Shown: positions 45,600 through 56,997 of the stretch, piece after piece
How positions within the stretch are numbered: the first letter of the stretch is position 1
Layout of the letters: every line of letters begins with the position of its first letter
The notes under the pieces: generated by a model
Databases searched by the model: none
Seen by the model: only the letters and a program-made list of their open reading frames with translations
Told to the model about the DNA's origin: nothing
Assembly: GCA_963555705.1 (NCBI GenBank)
Contig: OY743182.1
Location: 52,208,592-52,272,591, forward strand
Direction: 5' to 3'
DNA: 64,000 nucleotides
Source: Ligustrum vulgare
Lineage: Eukaryota > Streptophyta > Magnoliopsida > Lamiales > Oleaceae
Program-made: the position numbers and the translations under genes

Positions 45600-46841
45600 T
45601 GGATGCTTCATGCAATGGTTTTTTGAATCTCAAGTTTGATTAAACAAAGGTTTTAATTTTGTCAGGTTCTGTGTTAACTTTAATTTTGTTTCATACTCAT
45701 CACTTAATTTGACAAAATGTTTCATTTGGTCCGATGTTTATGTTTCATGACGTCCATTTTTAAATGAAAATTCTACGTGCTCCTGTGCAAAATAGTTAAA
45801 TCCTTGGTCATTTTTTTAATTAATTAAAAACCTACGACGTGGAGGACGAACATATTAAGCTCATGTTTGATAAGTCAGATTTTTAGTAGATTTTAAAAAA
45901 TAATGAATATTTGACTGAAAAGTTGATAAATGTTGTAAATCTCATGAAATGTGTATTGCTCATAATGAGTCTTAGAAAATGAGAGACAGAGAGACAAACG
46001 TTCCAAAAGAATTGGTTTCAAATGAGTTGGTGGTTTGAATTTAACATTTTGTAAATTTTGACTGAAACAAATGAAATTTAAGTGGTTAAGGTGAAACTAA
46101 GTGTAAAGTTGAGGGATCATTAGTGAAAATTAACAAACTATTAATTAATTAATTTGATTTAAACAGGTTTTTAATGGTTATCGAAATCGTACATTTCATA
46201 TGGTTTTGTTTGCATTATCTCAGCTGTTAGACTGAGCAGGGACCAGAAGTTGACCCAATTCATTAAGTTAATTAATTAATTAAACTAAATATGTTCTTAA
46301 TTGCTCACAGTACTACTCTACCTGACAGGCAATAAATATGTACTGATTTTGTTGCCTTTCATTCATACTAATGTTGCTAAGATTTGAATTCAAAAATGGT
46401 AAGTGTGACAAAAAAAAAAATAGGATTAGTTAAAAGATTTTAGGTGCATTCTTTTTTGTTATCATAGGATTTTGAAGCACGATGATGTTTTTGTTAGAAA
46501 GTTTCGGAGCTCGTTCGATAACATTTTTTTGAGAATATTTGTGCTTAATTTTGTCACAACGTAACTTTCTTTAAACGCTCTTTCATAAAGATAAAACTAT
46601 TTTAAAAGAAGTAAAAAAAGATCTACCAAACGGGCGCTAGTCGCCTAGTCGTATCTTTTTTCCGTAGCCATTTCTCATTTTGGATTTGAAATCATGATTA
46701 AGGGTATGTAAACTATTTAATACTTATTTAGATAAAATTTTAAGAATTTATAAGCAGTGCATCAATTTCAGAGAATATATAACAAAAATAAAATAAAATA
46801 AAGTTTTATAAACTTATATAAGTAATTAATATCAATAATAA
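45600..46841. other. Intergenic AT-rich stretch
   Basis: Upstream region of the DUF4378 gene up to the second Helitron end. No other gene or clear element is recognised. Confidence 0.5.
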
Positions 46842-46868
46842 CTAGTTTCACACTTGTGCGATGCACGA
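46842..46868 (-). mobile_element. Second Helitron 3' terminus
   Basis: The minus strand reads a GTGC-ATC-GCAC hairpin (46,856-46,866), then AAGTGTGAAA, then CTAG and host T. It differs from the terminus at 21,054 by few bases, so both belong to one family. The element extends right; it is cut by the Copia insertion at 47,556-55,377 and probably includes the gene fragments at 56,280-61,106. Its 5' end was not located. Confidence 0.7.
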
Positions 46869-47555
46869 ACATATTTAATTGACAAAAAACAATGAGAAAA
46901 AAATCAATAAATTAACAACGAAAATCCTTTTTAATATTCAAAATGTCTTTACTTCCTTTTTTGGAAAGTCAATTTGGATTCCGATAGTAGCATTTATTTC
47001 CTCATTTTCTTCCGATTTCACCCACAAATTATTTTGAATTTCTTCTTTCTTCTTTATTTTTTCTCTCAAATAGTTTTACTTCATTACCCAAGTATAATGT
47101 ATTGACATAGAATAATAGAAAAAAGTCAATAAAAATTAACATCAGCAAGAATTTCATTGACACAATCACATTTTGAGAAAGTGTGATTTACAAATGTTAG
47201 GGCACCATCATATATGCATTGTTAGGCTTTGGATGATTTATCAATATTGCTTCCACGAAAACATTACGTTCAAAGAAATGCATCAAAGCATTTTTATTTT
47301 AATTTCCACAAAGTCATGACTCAAAAGTAATAAAGGTAGTTTCTCTATCAACTTCTTAATAATATGATAAAATCAAGAGAACAGAATGAAATGGATTGGA
47401 CCAAAAAAAAAAGAAGAAGATTAAAATGAACTACTACATGGTCCCCATTAGGCATTGTGGAACCATTCATGAAATACAATTATTGCCATTTAAAGGTAGC
47501 CACCCACAACAATCTAAATATCAATTTTCCTCTAAAAAGTGATTCTTTAAGAAAT

Positions 47556-47747
47556 TGTTATAAATAATATAAATATGTGAATGATCAATTACCATTATAC
47601 ACTTGTAAACAATACATATTATGATTGTGCCATTATCCACTCTTATAAATAGGAGTCATATTTTACTTCATTATACACACCATAATGAGAATTCTTCTCT
47701 CATTCTCTCCATCTATTTCTTGTTATGATCTTAATAGTTTTACAACA
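47556..47747 (+). repeat. Copia 5' LTR
   Basis: 192 bp, TG...CA, with a TATA-like 'cttataaatagg' and 'cattctctccatctatttct' before the end. Same length as the right LTR. Confidence 0.88.
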
Positions 47748-47764
47748 CGTTATCAGTATGAGTC
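47748..47764 (+). other. Copia primer-binding site, internal Met-tRNA type
   Basis: CGTTATCAGTATGAGTC follows the LTR. Plant Copia elements often have GTTATCAGCACGAG here, matching the anticodon region of initiator Met tRNA (half-tRNA priming). Two changes from that usual form are present. Confidence 0.6.
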
Positions 47765-48498
47765 TCTAGCCAATTGAGTAATACGATTGGAGTATGCTTT
47801 ACAGTTGCATCTAAATGATGAACATCTGTATCAGAAACATAATTATTATTAATCAATATTTTCCTTTCCCAAATCAAACACTATTGACTTTAGAAAATAA
47901 CTCATATATTGTAGATCTAAAAACTTCAAGAAAGATGAAAACTTTACATCTTTGTATGATTCAAAAAAAAAGTCCCACATGAGGAAAGAAACATGGTCTC
48001 AATGTTGTGCAAAAGGAACAATTGAAAAAATCCGAAACTTTCAAAGCCGATCTATGCAAAACTATACATCCAATCGAAGATCGAAGACCAGATCTGAAAC
48101 CATGGCGGCGAGATGATTCTCCATCACCGGCGCGTGTCAACGTCGGTGAAACAACGCGACGGCGCGTGAGGCGCATGAATCCCACTCGCAGACGTCGAAC
48201 TGGCGCGTAACGACGCGTGAGGCATAATCCGGCGAAGGTGTCAAAAGGCAGTTTGTTCACATCGACGTTTTTTATTTTTCTATGGTCTTACTTTTCTATT
48301 TGGTACAGTTTTGGACATTTTCCGGTGGTCGAACGTAGAGACTTTGTAAAAACTATTTTTGAAGTAATTCCGGCGATATTTTGAACTTTGGACCAAAAGT
48401 AAGTTTGTTCTAAATCAAATTTCAAACCTATTGACGGCTTTGATTTACTCATATGATCAATATATTAAAATATGTACGATTTTTCCCTTGATGATATG
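47765..48498. other. Copia leader region without readable gene
   Basis: No gag frame. A GC-rich patch at 48,090-48,240 (cggcg and gcgcgtga words) gives short shadow frames on both strands. Confidence 0.45.
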
Positions 48499-50156
48499 TG
48501 ATAAGTGTGCATTTTACACACTTATTGTGCTTTTAAATAGACAATTTAATTGACAAATTGAGCAAATATCTACTTATATATTGTGTTTATCTTGTACAAT
48601 TAGGTACAACCTCAATTGGAAAGCAAATGCACAAGATTGGAGTGCAATCAAGCTAAAAGATGAGCAAATTTGATGTCCAATGACCTAATTGAAAGAAATC
48701 AAAAGTTCGGGGACTTAATTGCAACATCCCAGAAAGTTGGAGGACTAAAAATGCAAATATTTCAAGGGCATATTTGTGATAAAAGTCAAATTCGAGGACT
48801 AAATTGTAGATGACCAGAAGATGGAGGACTCAATTGCAAATCATGGAATGACAAAGCTGCCGGTGAACCACGCGATCGCGTGGTTCGACTAGATAGCGAT
48901 CGCGAAGTCAGGCCATAAGCCAACCCGAGAGATTTCAGCTTAACCACGCGATCGCGAGTCTTTCAGACACGCGATCGCGTGGGCATATTTTTACACTGTC
49001 GGATTTTATTTTCTGTTTTTAATATTTTAAGTTAAGGGCGCGTTTGGCTCGTAAGGGGCGCGTTTTTGGACCTCTTTTAGGTCAGAATTTTGGGGGTATA
49101 AATACCCCCACTTCTCTCTTCAACCCAATCCCCAATTTTCTTAACACCAAACCCTAGCCTCCTTCCTCTTTTTCTCTCTTTTCTTTTCTTTTCTTTTCCT
49201 TTTCTTTTCTTTGTTTTTGGTTTTGTTTGTAAATTAGTTGTAGTTTAGTTTTGATTTCAAAGTTCTAGTCACCATTGAAGAAAGGAAGCAAGAAGTGATG
49301 TGAATATTCAAAACATTATTGAAGGGATTTTGGAGTAAAAAATCAAGGGAAGTGATTTATTTCATTATCTTGTATTTTTAATCTTTGATTTCTATATTTT
49401 GTGATGTATTTTTGTAAACCTCAACTTTTGTGCAATATTTATATAATGGGCTAGTTATTTTATGTTGGGATGATTGATGTAGCTTAACTTAGTTTTAAGT
49501 AATTTTAATGTTTGTTTATTAATTTTGAGCTTATTTCATGTGTGTTTTTTATTGAGATTATTCCATGTGTTTGATTGATCACCAAATATATGTTTTGTGA
49601 AGTGTATGATAATCGAGAGATATTAAGCATTTTAGACCAAATAACAAATGCTCTAGGTTCTTGTTAAGGATAGAGATATACCTTAAACCCTAGATGATCC
49701 ATTGAGCTATTTTCACAAAGAGTTAATGCAATTGATTGGGCCTTAATCGACATAGAGATATAGTAGGTTAGACCAATTGATTAGGGTTGATTTCACTCGA
49801 GAGAGGTAATTGGCTAAGCTTGGAAAATCGGGTCTAACATTGTAAATGGGTAATTTATTAATTTGCATGTATTGAGAAATTACTTAAGCGAGAGTTAAGT
49901 GAAATCATGAATCCCAACTATTTTATCTTTCATTTTCCTTATTTTAATTTGTTTTAAAATTAGTTTCTTTAATTTAGAATTTACCAAAATCCATCTTTTT
50001 AATTGTATGTTTCTCTTTGTTGTTAGAATTAAATTAATTAAAGTTATATAATCTAGAGTATACATTCCTCGTGGGATCGACAATCCGGACTCAAAAAGTC
50101 CACTTTATTACTTGTACGCGACCCGTGCGCTTGCGGTACACTATTTTGAGCGAACA
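48499..50156 (+). mobile_element. Solo LTR (TGATAAG family), inside the Copia element
   Basis: Starts TGATAAGTGTGCATTTTACA, with a short inverted repeat 'gtgtgcattttacacac' at the head, and ends TTTTGAGCGAACA. It is flanked by ATATG at 48,494-48,498 and 50,157-50,161. A promoter-like 'gtataaataccccc' lies at about 49,098. The terminal region reads 'tcctcgtgggatcgacaatc' and 'cgacccgtgcgcttgcgg', as in long Tat/Athila-type LTRs. 1,658 bp, no internal region, so a recombination product. Confidence 0.88.
48865..48984. repeat. Cluster of CGCGATCGCG palindromes in solo LTR
   Basis: A perfect 22-bp palindrome at 48,865-48,886, centred on CGCGATCGCG, is followed within 100 bp by 'agcgatcgcg', 'cacgcgatcgcgagtc' and 'acacgcgatcgcgtgg'. 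These are GC islands in otherwise AT-rich DNA and rich in CpG. Confidence 0.85.
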
Positions 50157-50424
50157 ATATGTTAAAGTATATTAATCGTGATTTAACGAATTTGATTAAT
50201 CACGATTACTGATCTGATGATAAGTGCTAATAGAATATATATTCTCAATCATTTAACACTACTATGTGATCAATGAGATAAATTAAAAGATTTAAAACAA
50301 GGTAGAAGTAATATAATGTTACCATGTCGTGATGTATATCGTAACGGACTGGACTATTATGAATACCTTGACTGAATTTGGAGATATGACTTGTTCATTT
50401 ATGAAAAGTAATTATTTCATTATG

Positions 50425-50610
50425 TTGTTACCACCTATATGGTTAGTTTTATCAGCTTTAAATATATATATTATGTTATCACCTATATGGATGGTTTTAC
50501 AAGTTTCAAGTATATACGTTACCACATATATGGTTGGTTCTACCAGTTTTAAGCGTATTACGTTACTACCTATATGATTGGTTCTACTGATTTTAAATAT
50601 TTCTACCCAT
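50425..50610. repeat. Diverged tandem repeat, units of about 50 bp
   Basis: About four copies of 'ttaccacctatatggttgg' plus 'ttctaccagttttaaatat' lie in the Copia interior between the solo LTR and the second module. Related 'ggtaccagaagttac' words follow at 50,650-50,720. Confidence 0.7.
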
Positions 50611-51091
50611 ATAAATTTGATATATTGTAGTTATTTGATATTTCAACAAGTGGTACCAGAAGTTACAATTACCAAAAGTTTGTTGAATGTTTTATCAAAC
50701 GGTACCAGAAGTTACCATTATCTGTATTGAAAGGACAGATGAAAATAAATTATCCAACAAGAAATTGTTGATGTATGATAAGATAATTTCACATGATAGC
50801 ACGATATGGCTAATGTGAAAATTATCTCATCAATATTATGAGATAAATATTATATGATTGAGATAAACAGATTTGATCAAAGTTCTTGCACAAGCACTTA
50901 TGTACTCCAGAAGAAGTACATATTTACTCCACAAGAAGTAAAGATTATCATCTAAATATACTGAAATGATATTATTATTATTATTGCTTATGAAGAAGTA
51001 TAAATGAGTCATACTAAAACATATCAAGAAAAGAGATACATGCAAAACACAAAAGGGGGGGGGGGGGAAACATTCATGATCCTAAAAAGTA

Positions 51092-51283
51092 GATGTGTGT
51101 ATCAAGAGTAATAATACTCCGTACTCTACCACTCCTAATCTTTTTGTGTGTCTCAAGAGTAAGAATACTCCGTATTCTACCACTCCTAAGCCTTTTGAGG
51201 TTCACAATATTAAGTTCAAATATTCATCAATATTAGAGGTGTGTCTCAAGAATAAAAATACTCCGTACTCTACCACCCACAAT
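51092..51283 (-). repeat. Three stem-loop repeats after LOG copy 2
   Basis: Units at about 51,092-51,137, 51,146-51,187 and 51,236-51,283 carry, on the minus strand, GGTAGAGTACGGAGTATT and TACTCTTGA-ACACA, as after LOG copy 1. The unit nearest LOG has changes in its inner stem. A run of about 16 G (51,052-51,067) lies beyond. Confidence 0.7.
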
Positions 51284-51382
51284 ATTTTGGAGATTCACAA
51301 AGATAAATTTACATTAACCGGACTCATTTTTTGTTTTGGTACCCCTTTCTTGTTACTAATCTACCTTAACTCCTGCTGGATC

Positions 51383-51948
51383 TTATATTGGAACATATGA
51401 TTGTAACTTTTTCAGTAGTTCATCGATAGTGGGAGCAGAAATAAGGATCCTCCTAGAAAATGGAGAGATGAATCCCTGTTTCACAGCATAATCAAGAAAT
51501 GTTAGTAAACCATCGAAGAAGTTGTTAACATTTAAAAGCTCAATAAGCTTAGTATGGAGACCCAGCTGAGCCCATGAGGTAATATTAAAGATTTCCTCTA
51601 AATTACCAAAACCTCCAGGCATGGCAATGAAGGCATCAGAATCATATAACATGCAAGTTATACGTTCATGGATAGATAACGTCTGTACTTCATGCCCTCG
51701 TGTTTTGTCTGCGATATCAGCTAAAGGAACATATATAACACCTATCACTCTCGCTTTTCTGTTTGAGCGGATTGTAAAACACAACCTATCAATCCAATGT
51801 TGCCCCCTCCATATACTAGATTGATACCTATCTCTTCCAACTTCTTCCCTAGAAGTACTGATACTTCTAGATATTCAAAGTCTTTCCCGATTTTTGATCC
51901 ATAAAATACACAAATAGTTTTGATTTTTCGAAGATTTTATCCTTCCAT
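51383..51948 (-). pseudogene. LOG-family pseudogene, copy 2
   Basis: Collinear with the LOG at 7,900-8,554 and also intronless. The fourth codon from the start at 51,948 is TAA. A one-base deletion near 51,770, in the segment after G-L-I-G-C, shifts the frame. After it the reading continues with H-E-V-Q-T-L-S-I-H-E-R-I-T-C, the signature as P-G-G-F-G-N-L-E-E (the usual Thr is Asn), I-T-S-W-A-Q-L-G, and ends S-Y-V-P-I. It cannot make an active enzyme. Antisense to the host Copia element. Confidence 0.85.
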
Positions 51949-52293
51949 CTTTTAAGAGTATAAGGAAGGAAAAATTACAAGAAATTGTCATTTTGAGATG
52001 CATTAAACTACGAAATTATCTCACTTTTTTTAAACTTGAAAATATTCACTATTTACTGCTCGTCTTTTGAAAAAATTATTATTTACTTTTGACTAAATGA
52101 CACCACTTTGATCATATCTCTGACAGCATATTTAATGTTTCATAATGGACAATCTTTCTGTGATCTCTCAGAGACGATCTGTTAATACGTGAAAAATGAA
52201 AATACAAAATACTTTGTTAAAATATATATGTATACATATATACACTATACTGATTTACCTTGTATCAATACTGAGTAGCCAAAACATCATTGT
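51949..52293 (-). other. CRP-LOG spacer, copy 2
   Basis: 345 bp; shares 'agtcaaaagtaaat' with the copy 1 spacer, but is otherwise well diverged. No gene. Confidence 0.4.
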
Positions 52294-52854
52294 TTATAAC
52301 AGCCTGGCAAACAAGATTTTTGATATTATATTTTTGAGACTATAACAGTCTTTATCATTGTTCAATTGAACACATAAAGATAGTAGCTCACGCTGTACAT
52401 ATCCACAAGGGTGCATCTCAAGAGTCAGTCGAATATCATCAAATGACTCCCTACTCAGCCCACCCTTAATGAAATATATTTTATCATCTCGATTTCTGGA
52501 TGAATATCCTTTTGATTTACAACGGGTATCACATGTCCATCGAGCACATTTGTAGCAACCATTTATTCTTTTTGCTCTTCGCTTCTTTGCAAAAGTACTC
52601 TTACCTAATCCAGGCATGTGCTTAGAAAATGAATCTGGTAATTCACCAGCTAATCGAACTTTTACTTCGATCAACCAACGAACATCTTCTGAGATACATT
52701 GATTCATCAGTAGCCTCAATCTTTCGAGTCGAACTCGATAAATCTTTTTCAAAATATTTATCGGAAGATTTGAATAGTATTTGCGAATATTTGATAATAT
52801 AACATCCATTTTGATGGATCTGATCTTCTTCACAAATGATCTATTTAAATGCAT
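52294..52854 (-). CDS. Virus-type cysteine-rich nucleic-acid-binding protein (CRP-like), copy 2, 186 aa
   Basis: An open 186-residue frame. Its residues 16-175 align with residues 1-160 of the copy at 7,044-7,589 with about 32 differences. The K-S-T-F-A-K-K-R-R-A-K-R block, the four cysteines (C-Y-K-C and C-D-T-R-C) and the R-D-D-K-I segment are kept. It has 15 extra residues at the N-terminus (M-H-L-N-R-S-F) in place of the overlapping small frame of copy 1. A one-base deletion near the C-terminus replaces the last 20 or so residues by I-L-F-A-R-L-L and a stop. That this frame stays open while the neighbouring LOG has decayed may be selection, or chance over a short gene. Family call as for copy 1. 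Confidence 0.6.
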   Translation of the reverse strand: MHLNRSFVKKIRSIKMDVILSNIRKYYSNLPINILKKIYRVRLERLRLLMNQCISEDVRWLIEVKVRLAGELPDSFSKHMPGLGKSTFAKKRRAKRINGCYKCARWTCDTRCKSKGYSSRNRDDKIYFIKGGLSRESFDDIRLTLEMHPCGYVQRELLSLCVQLNNDKDCYSLKNIISKILFARLL

Positions 52855-52959
52855 TATTTAACACGTATAATAGCGGTGGCTCCGCATGTCATTGATTCCA
52901 CCAAGAAAAGGGAAGAAATTGTAATCAAAAGATGGGGACAGTGATCATTTTCTTGAGAT

Positions 52960-55173
52960 TTCGATCTAATCATCTTTTTAGATATACTATATCAAGGTAT
53001 ACTGATTTATAAATTTGAACAAGTAAATATTGTATTGAACCAGAAGTTCATACGTAAAAGTGAAATATGTATATAGTATCGAACCAGAAGTTCATAAGTG
53101 AAATATACATTGTATTGAACCAGAAGTTCATCGATATTATATTGAACCAAATATTCATACATAGGAGTGAAATAAAATTGTATTGAATCAGAAGTTCTAT
53201 AATAAACGGTTAGATAATTGCTATGAGAATAACTTGTTTAGAAATTGTTTATCATACAACGATATTCTATGTCAAACAGGGATTAGCTCAAGAAGTTTTA
53301 TGATTTGTTAAAAGTACGATATATATACGCTCCACCAAAACGCATTTAGATAAATGACTAAGATTATATCCCTAAAATGAATGACATATGTTGAGGCATT
53401 TTTAGCCTTGATATAATATAAGATTTGTGAACATTATGAGAAAAACACGTCTGAAGCGTAATTATGCCTGAAGCATAATGACAATCGATTGCAAAACAAA
53501 TATCTCTTGAATAATTGAGATGATCCCTTAGAGGCTAAATACTCACGGTGAGTAAAAGTGACATAGTTAAATGATAAGATATTTATGTTCTTGATGATAG
53601 AAAATATAAAGAAATCTCTATATGTTACATTGAGATGAAATGGAATCGATAAATAAATCAAATATATACACAACTCTCTTGTGAAAATGAGGTTGATGAA
53701 ATTGTAATACTTTGGCCAAATATAAAATCCCAATGTAGGGATTATTGTTCAAGGACCTGAAGTCCAAACTATTAAATGAGTAAAGCCAGCAGTTATTTGT
53801 GCAAATGAAAAATATTACATAGTCGTAAAAGACGACTCGTTGCTCGCGAAATTTTTCATAGAATTGGCATGATATATGGTGGATAGACTATAGCCTAAAT
53901 CACTAGCTTGAGCTTTTTGATATACCAATGAGTGAGATCAAAATGTATGATTCTCATCTCGGTACTTTGAGAGTATTCTTTGATGTAAAGAATATCAGTT
54001 AATCGCGATACGTTGAGATTTCAAGTAAAATGATTGTAGATTATATATCGAAATTGATATCCATTTCAATGATTGATTATACTTATACAAATAAGAAATT
54101 GTGGTTTATGAGATGCAAGAATATACATGTATAATCACTGAAAGATTCAACATACCCAGAGTAGTATCACTATAGAATGATACAAATGACTCCATGATAT
54201 AATATGTTGAAATTGAAATTGGAGTGTACTATTTTTGACATCTGGGAAATTTATTGTTCACTGGAAGTAAATTTAAAAATGAATATTTTATTATTCACCA
54301 GAAGTGAATATGGAAATGAATATGTTAATTATTCATCTGAAGTGAATTCTAGATTTGATTATTCACCAGAAGTGAAAGATGCAAATCGTAAATTAGTAAA
54401 ACATTACTTGATATAGCATGTTATGACATCATGAATGAGCTATGAACAATTTATATAAAGCTCATTATAAATAATATGTTTGATGAAAAGATTCGAGACT
54501 GCATCAATATACTTGTGATATTCCATTAAAGGAATAAATACGCCTTGCACTCTTTTTCCCTTAGCTGAGATTTTGTCTCACAGGGTTTTCCTAGCAAAGT
54601 TTTTAATGAGGCAGCAGTTGAGGCGTATTAATGAGAATTAATGAGAATAATGTACTATTTTTCCCTTCACTAAGGTTTTGTCCCACAGGGTTTTCCTAGC
54701 AAGGTTTTTGAAGTTTTATCAAAGTTATTTATAAGTTATAAATCAACAACATGTTTTGTGCTAGAATGATATCAACAAATGAAGAAAGTCATAGCCACCT
54801 TATGAAGAATGTAATGTCACCGACTACACACAAAGAGACTTTCATATATGTACATATTCAAGGCGACAGATGATATCAATGTTCAAGAAGTTCATGAATA
54901 CTCAATTCCACACTTCAGGGGGAGAATCAAGCTGTATTCTTTTTCATTCGTTCGGGTTTTATCCCACTGGAACGAGGCAGCACTTCAGAACTTTAAGCTT
55001 CAGTACATGATTTGTTCTACTTATCATTGGATGTCATTTCGAACAATAGACTCAATGATTCACGATTGCAAACATCAGGGGGAGCAACTGTACTCTTTTT
55101 CCTTTGCTCAAGTTTTATCCCATTGGATTTTCTTAGTAAGGTTTTAACGATGCAGCATTTGCGAAATAGGTCA
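52960..55173 (+). other. Copia 3' non-coding region with repeated hairpin words
   Basis: No reverse transcriptase or RNase H frame remains. 'ttgaaccagaagttcat' recurs at about 53,037, 53,080, 53,114 and 53,141 (diverged). 'attcaccagaagtgaata' and variants, which form an ATTCAC/GTGAAT stem, recur at about 54,260-54,380. The Copia-type phrases 'gggttttcctagcaa' occur at 54,580-54,700 and again near 55,110. Confidence 0.6.
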
Positions 55174-55377
55174 TTTAAGGGGGAGTGTTATAAATAATAT
55201 AAATATGTGAATGACCAATTACCATTATATCTCTGTAAACATTACATATTACGATTGTGCCATTATCCACTTATATACATAGGAGCCATATTTCATTTCA
55301 TTATACACACCATAATGAGAATTCTTCTCTCATTCTCTCCATCTATTTCTTGTTATGATTTTAGTAGTTTTACAATA
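55174..55377 (+). repeat. Copia polypurine tract and 3' LTR
   Basis: AAGGGGGAG (55,177-55,185) directly precedes the LTR at 55,186-55,377, which ends ACAATA (final CA mutated to TA) before the duplication GAAAT. Confidence 0.88.
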
Positions 55378-55382
55378 GAAAT

Positions 55383-56279
55383 AAGGCTTTTCCCACTACA
55401 ATTTTTTAAAATTGTGTAGTTTAAGCTCCAAGAAGGGTGATAAAGAATGAAGAAAATAGTAGCAAGATGACACCAACTTGAGAAAATAGAAAAAATCAAC
55501 AGCTCACTCGTTGCTAATCCATCTCCCAAGAAAAATTGACAAGACAAGATAAACCACCTCCCTTTTAATTCGAAATAGGGTGCAGGATTCAAATCCTAAA
55601 AAAAATGAATTTGTATTTTGTGGCAAGCGGGAGTCACCACCATTCGTGAAAGTTACCAATGCCATCCAACCTGGCTCTGAGAGGTACAACATGTGATCTA
55701 ATCAATGGCTCAGGACATGATCGGTTCGGTCCTTCAAGGTGTGAGTTACATCTTTTCAAAATATACCCTTATTTGAATCTCATTAAAATTTTCTCTTTTT
55801 CTACAGTACTCAATCTCAATCATCCATTAAAAGTCAAACCCCACAATATTTGACTTTTTAATCAAATCTCAACCATTTATTCTCTTAAAAATCATTATTC
55901 ATTAAAAAAAAAACAATACCAAACACAAATTATCAAGTAAGAATCTCTTATTGGACATTTCTATTGATCAAATGATACGAAAATTAACAACCAAAGAACT
56001 TTGTTTATTCATGTTATGCTAATTACAATAACTACATGTTTTTCTTAAAAGTAATGCTATTAGCGCACAGAAAAAAGTGATAATGATAATCAATCATTAT
56101 TTCAAGAGTGAAGTCATCAAACCATCATGTATACTTATAAAGGTACAGTGGAAAATATATTCAAGTCTCGTCTAAGAAATTGTGGAGGATATTGTGGTCA
56201 ACTTTAAGATTAAAAGAACCAAGAGCATCTAATTTCTTTTCAGGAATGTGGATTCCTCACTTTCTTATTTAGAGAAAAG
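55383..56279. other. Gene-free stretch, probably Helitron 2 interior
   Basis: Minus-strand frames around 55,504-55,692 are short and lack recognisable motifs. Nothing else is seen. Confidence 0.4.
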
Positions 56280-56515
56280 TTAGTAATAGAAATTTTCAGT
56301 GAATGGCTCAGATTCGTTATATACTTCACAGGTAGCGTGTTCACTCAAATCATCATAGCACTGGATCAAGCAGCTCAGTACATCATTTGACAGGAATGCA
56401 AGATTAATTGAGAGGAAAACTCCAAGCCATCCAGCTTGAACATTGACATAATATAATGCATAAATGGTTTCCATCAACACCACCAACTGTGCATGATTTA
56501 ATGAAAATAAGTAAC
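56280..56515 (-). pseudogene. DnaJ-type plant membrane protein, exon fragment
   Basis: After an acceptor-like AACAG (56,516), the minus strand reads Y-L-F-S-L-N-H-A-Q-L-V-V-L-M, then Y-V-N-V-Q-A-G-W-L-G-V-F-L-S and I-N-L-A-F-L-S-N-D-V-L, to a stop at 56,280. This hydrophobic stretch resembles the transmembrane segment preceding the tail of plant DnaJ proteins of the At1g16680/At1g79030 type, from memory. The J domain is not present. Likely a captured fragment. Confidence 0.45.
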
Positions 56516-56997
56516 CTGTTTATAGAAAAAGACAAAGGTGTTAACATGAATGGCAAGAAAAATATTCAAGGTTTAAGATAAGTTTCGTACAAGTCTGAAA
56601 TCAAACTTTCAGCAGAACGCTTATAGAAGAATATGGAAATCATATTATGTTTTCCAATCATTTGGTGGCGTGAAGATCTCCCCATGATTTACCGCTGAGG
56701 ATCTTCAAATAATTATTTCAAAAACTACCTTATTCAAATTGAATAGCTTGCAAGATCCATATTGTAAAATACAAATAAAAAATAATAATTAAAAAAGAAA
56801 GACAGAAAGAAAGAAAGAAAAATAAAATAAAATAAAATAAACACTTCTCCAAGTTCAATCTTAAAGTAGGATGAGCTAAAATAGAAGAAGATGAGTAGGT
56901 GGATGGTGCCGAAATCATTCACCCAAAATCCAAAACTTATATCTTTTCAGCATTCATGCATTAATGAAATCCTTTGAAAAGATAATATTTTTATGAA

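Larger units (their letters stand above)
47556..55377 (+). mobile_element. Copia-type LTR retrotransposon, degenerate, carrying nested material
   Basis: 192-bp LTRs at 47,556-47,747 and 55,186-55,377 start TGTTATAAATAATATAAATA and end ACAACA / ACAATA, flanked by the duplication GAAAT (47,551-47,555 and 55,378-55,382). A half-tRNA-type primer site follows the left LTR and a purine tract precedes the right one. The 3' region has the 'ggttttcctagcaaagtttt' phrases common in plant Copia elements. I find no gag-pol frame. The interior holds a 1,658-bp solo LTR and the antisense second CRP-LOG module. LTRs differ at a dozen or so positions, so the insertion is much older than the element at 4,003. 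Confidence 0.9.

Noticed and set aside
47961..48260. Opposed GC-rich frames of 99 and 67 codons in the Copia leader
   Set aside because: Local GC-rich patch; Arg-rich in both readings and no gag or other motif.
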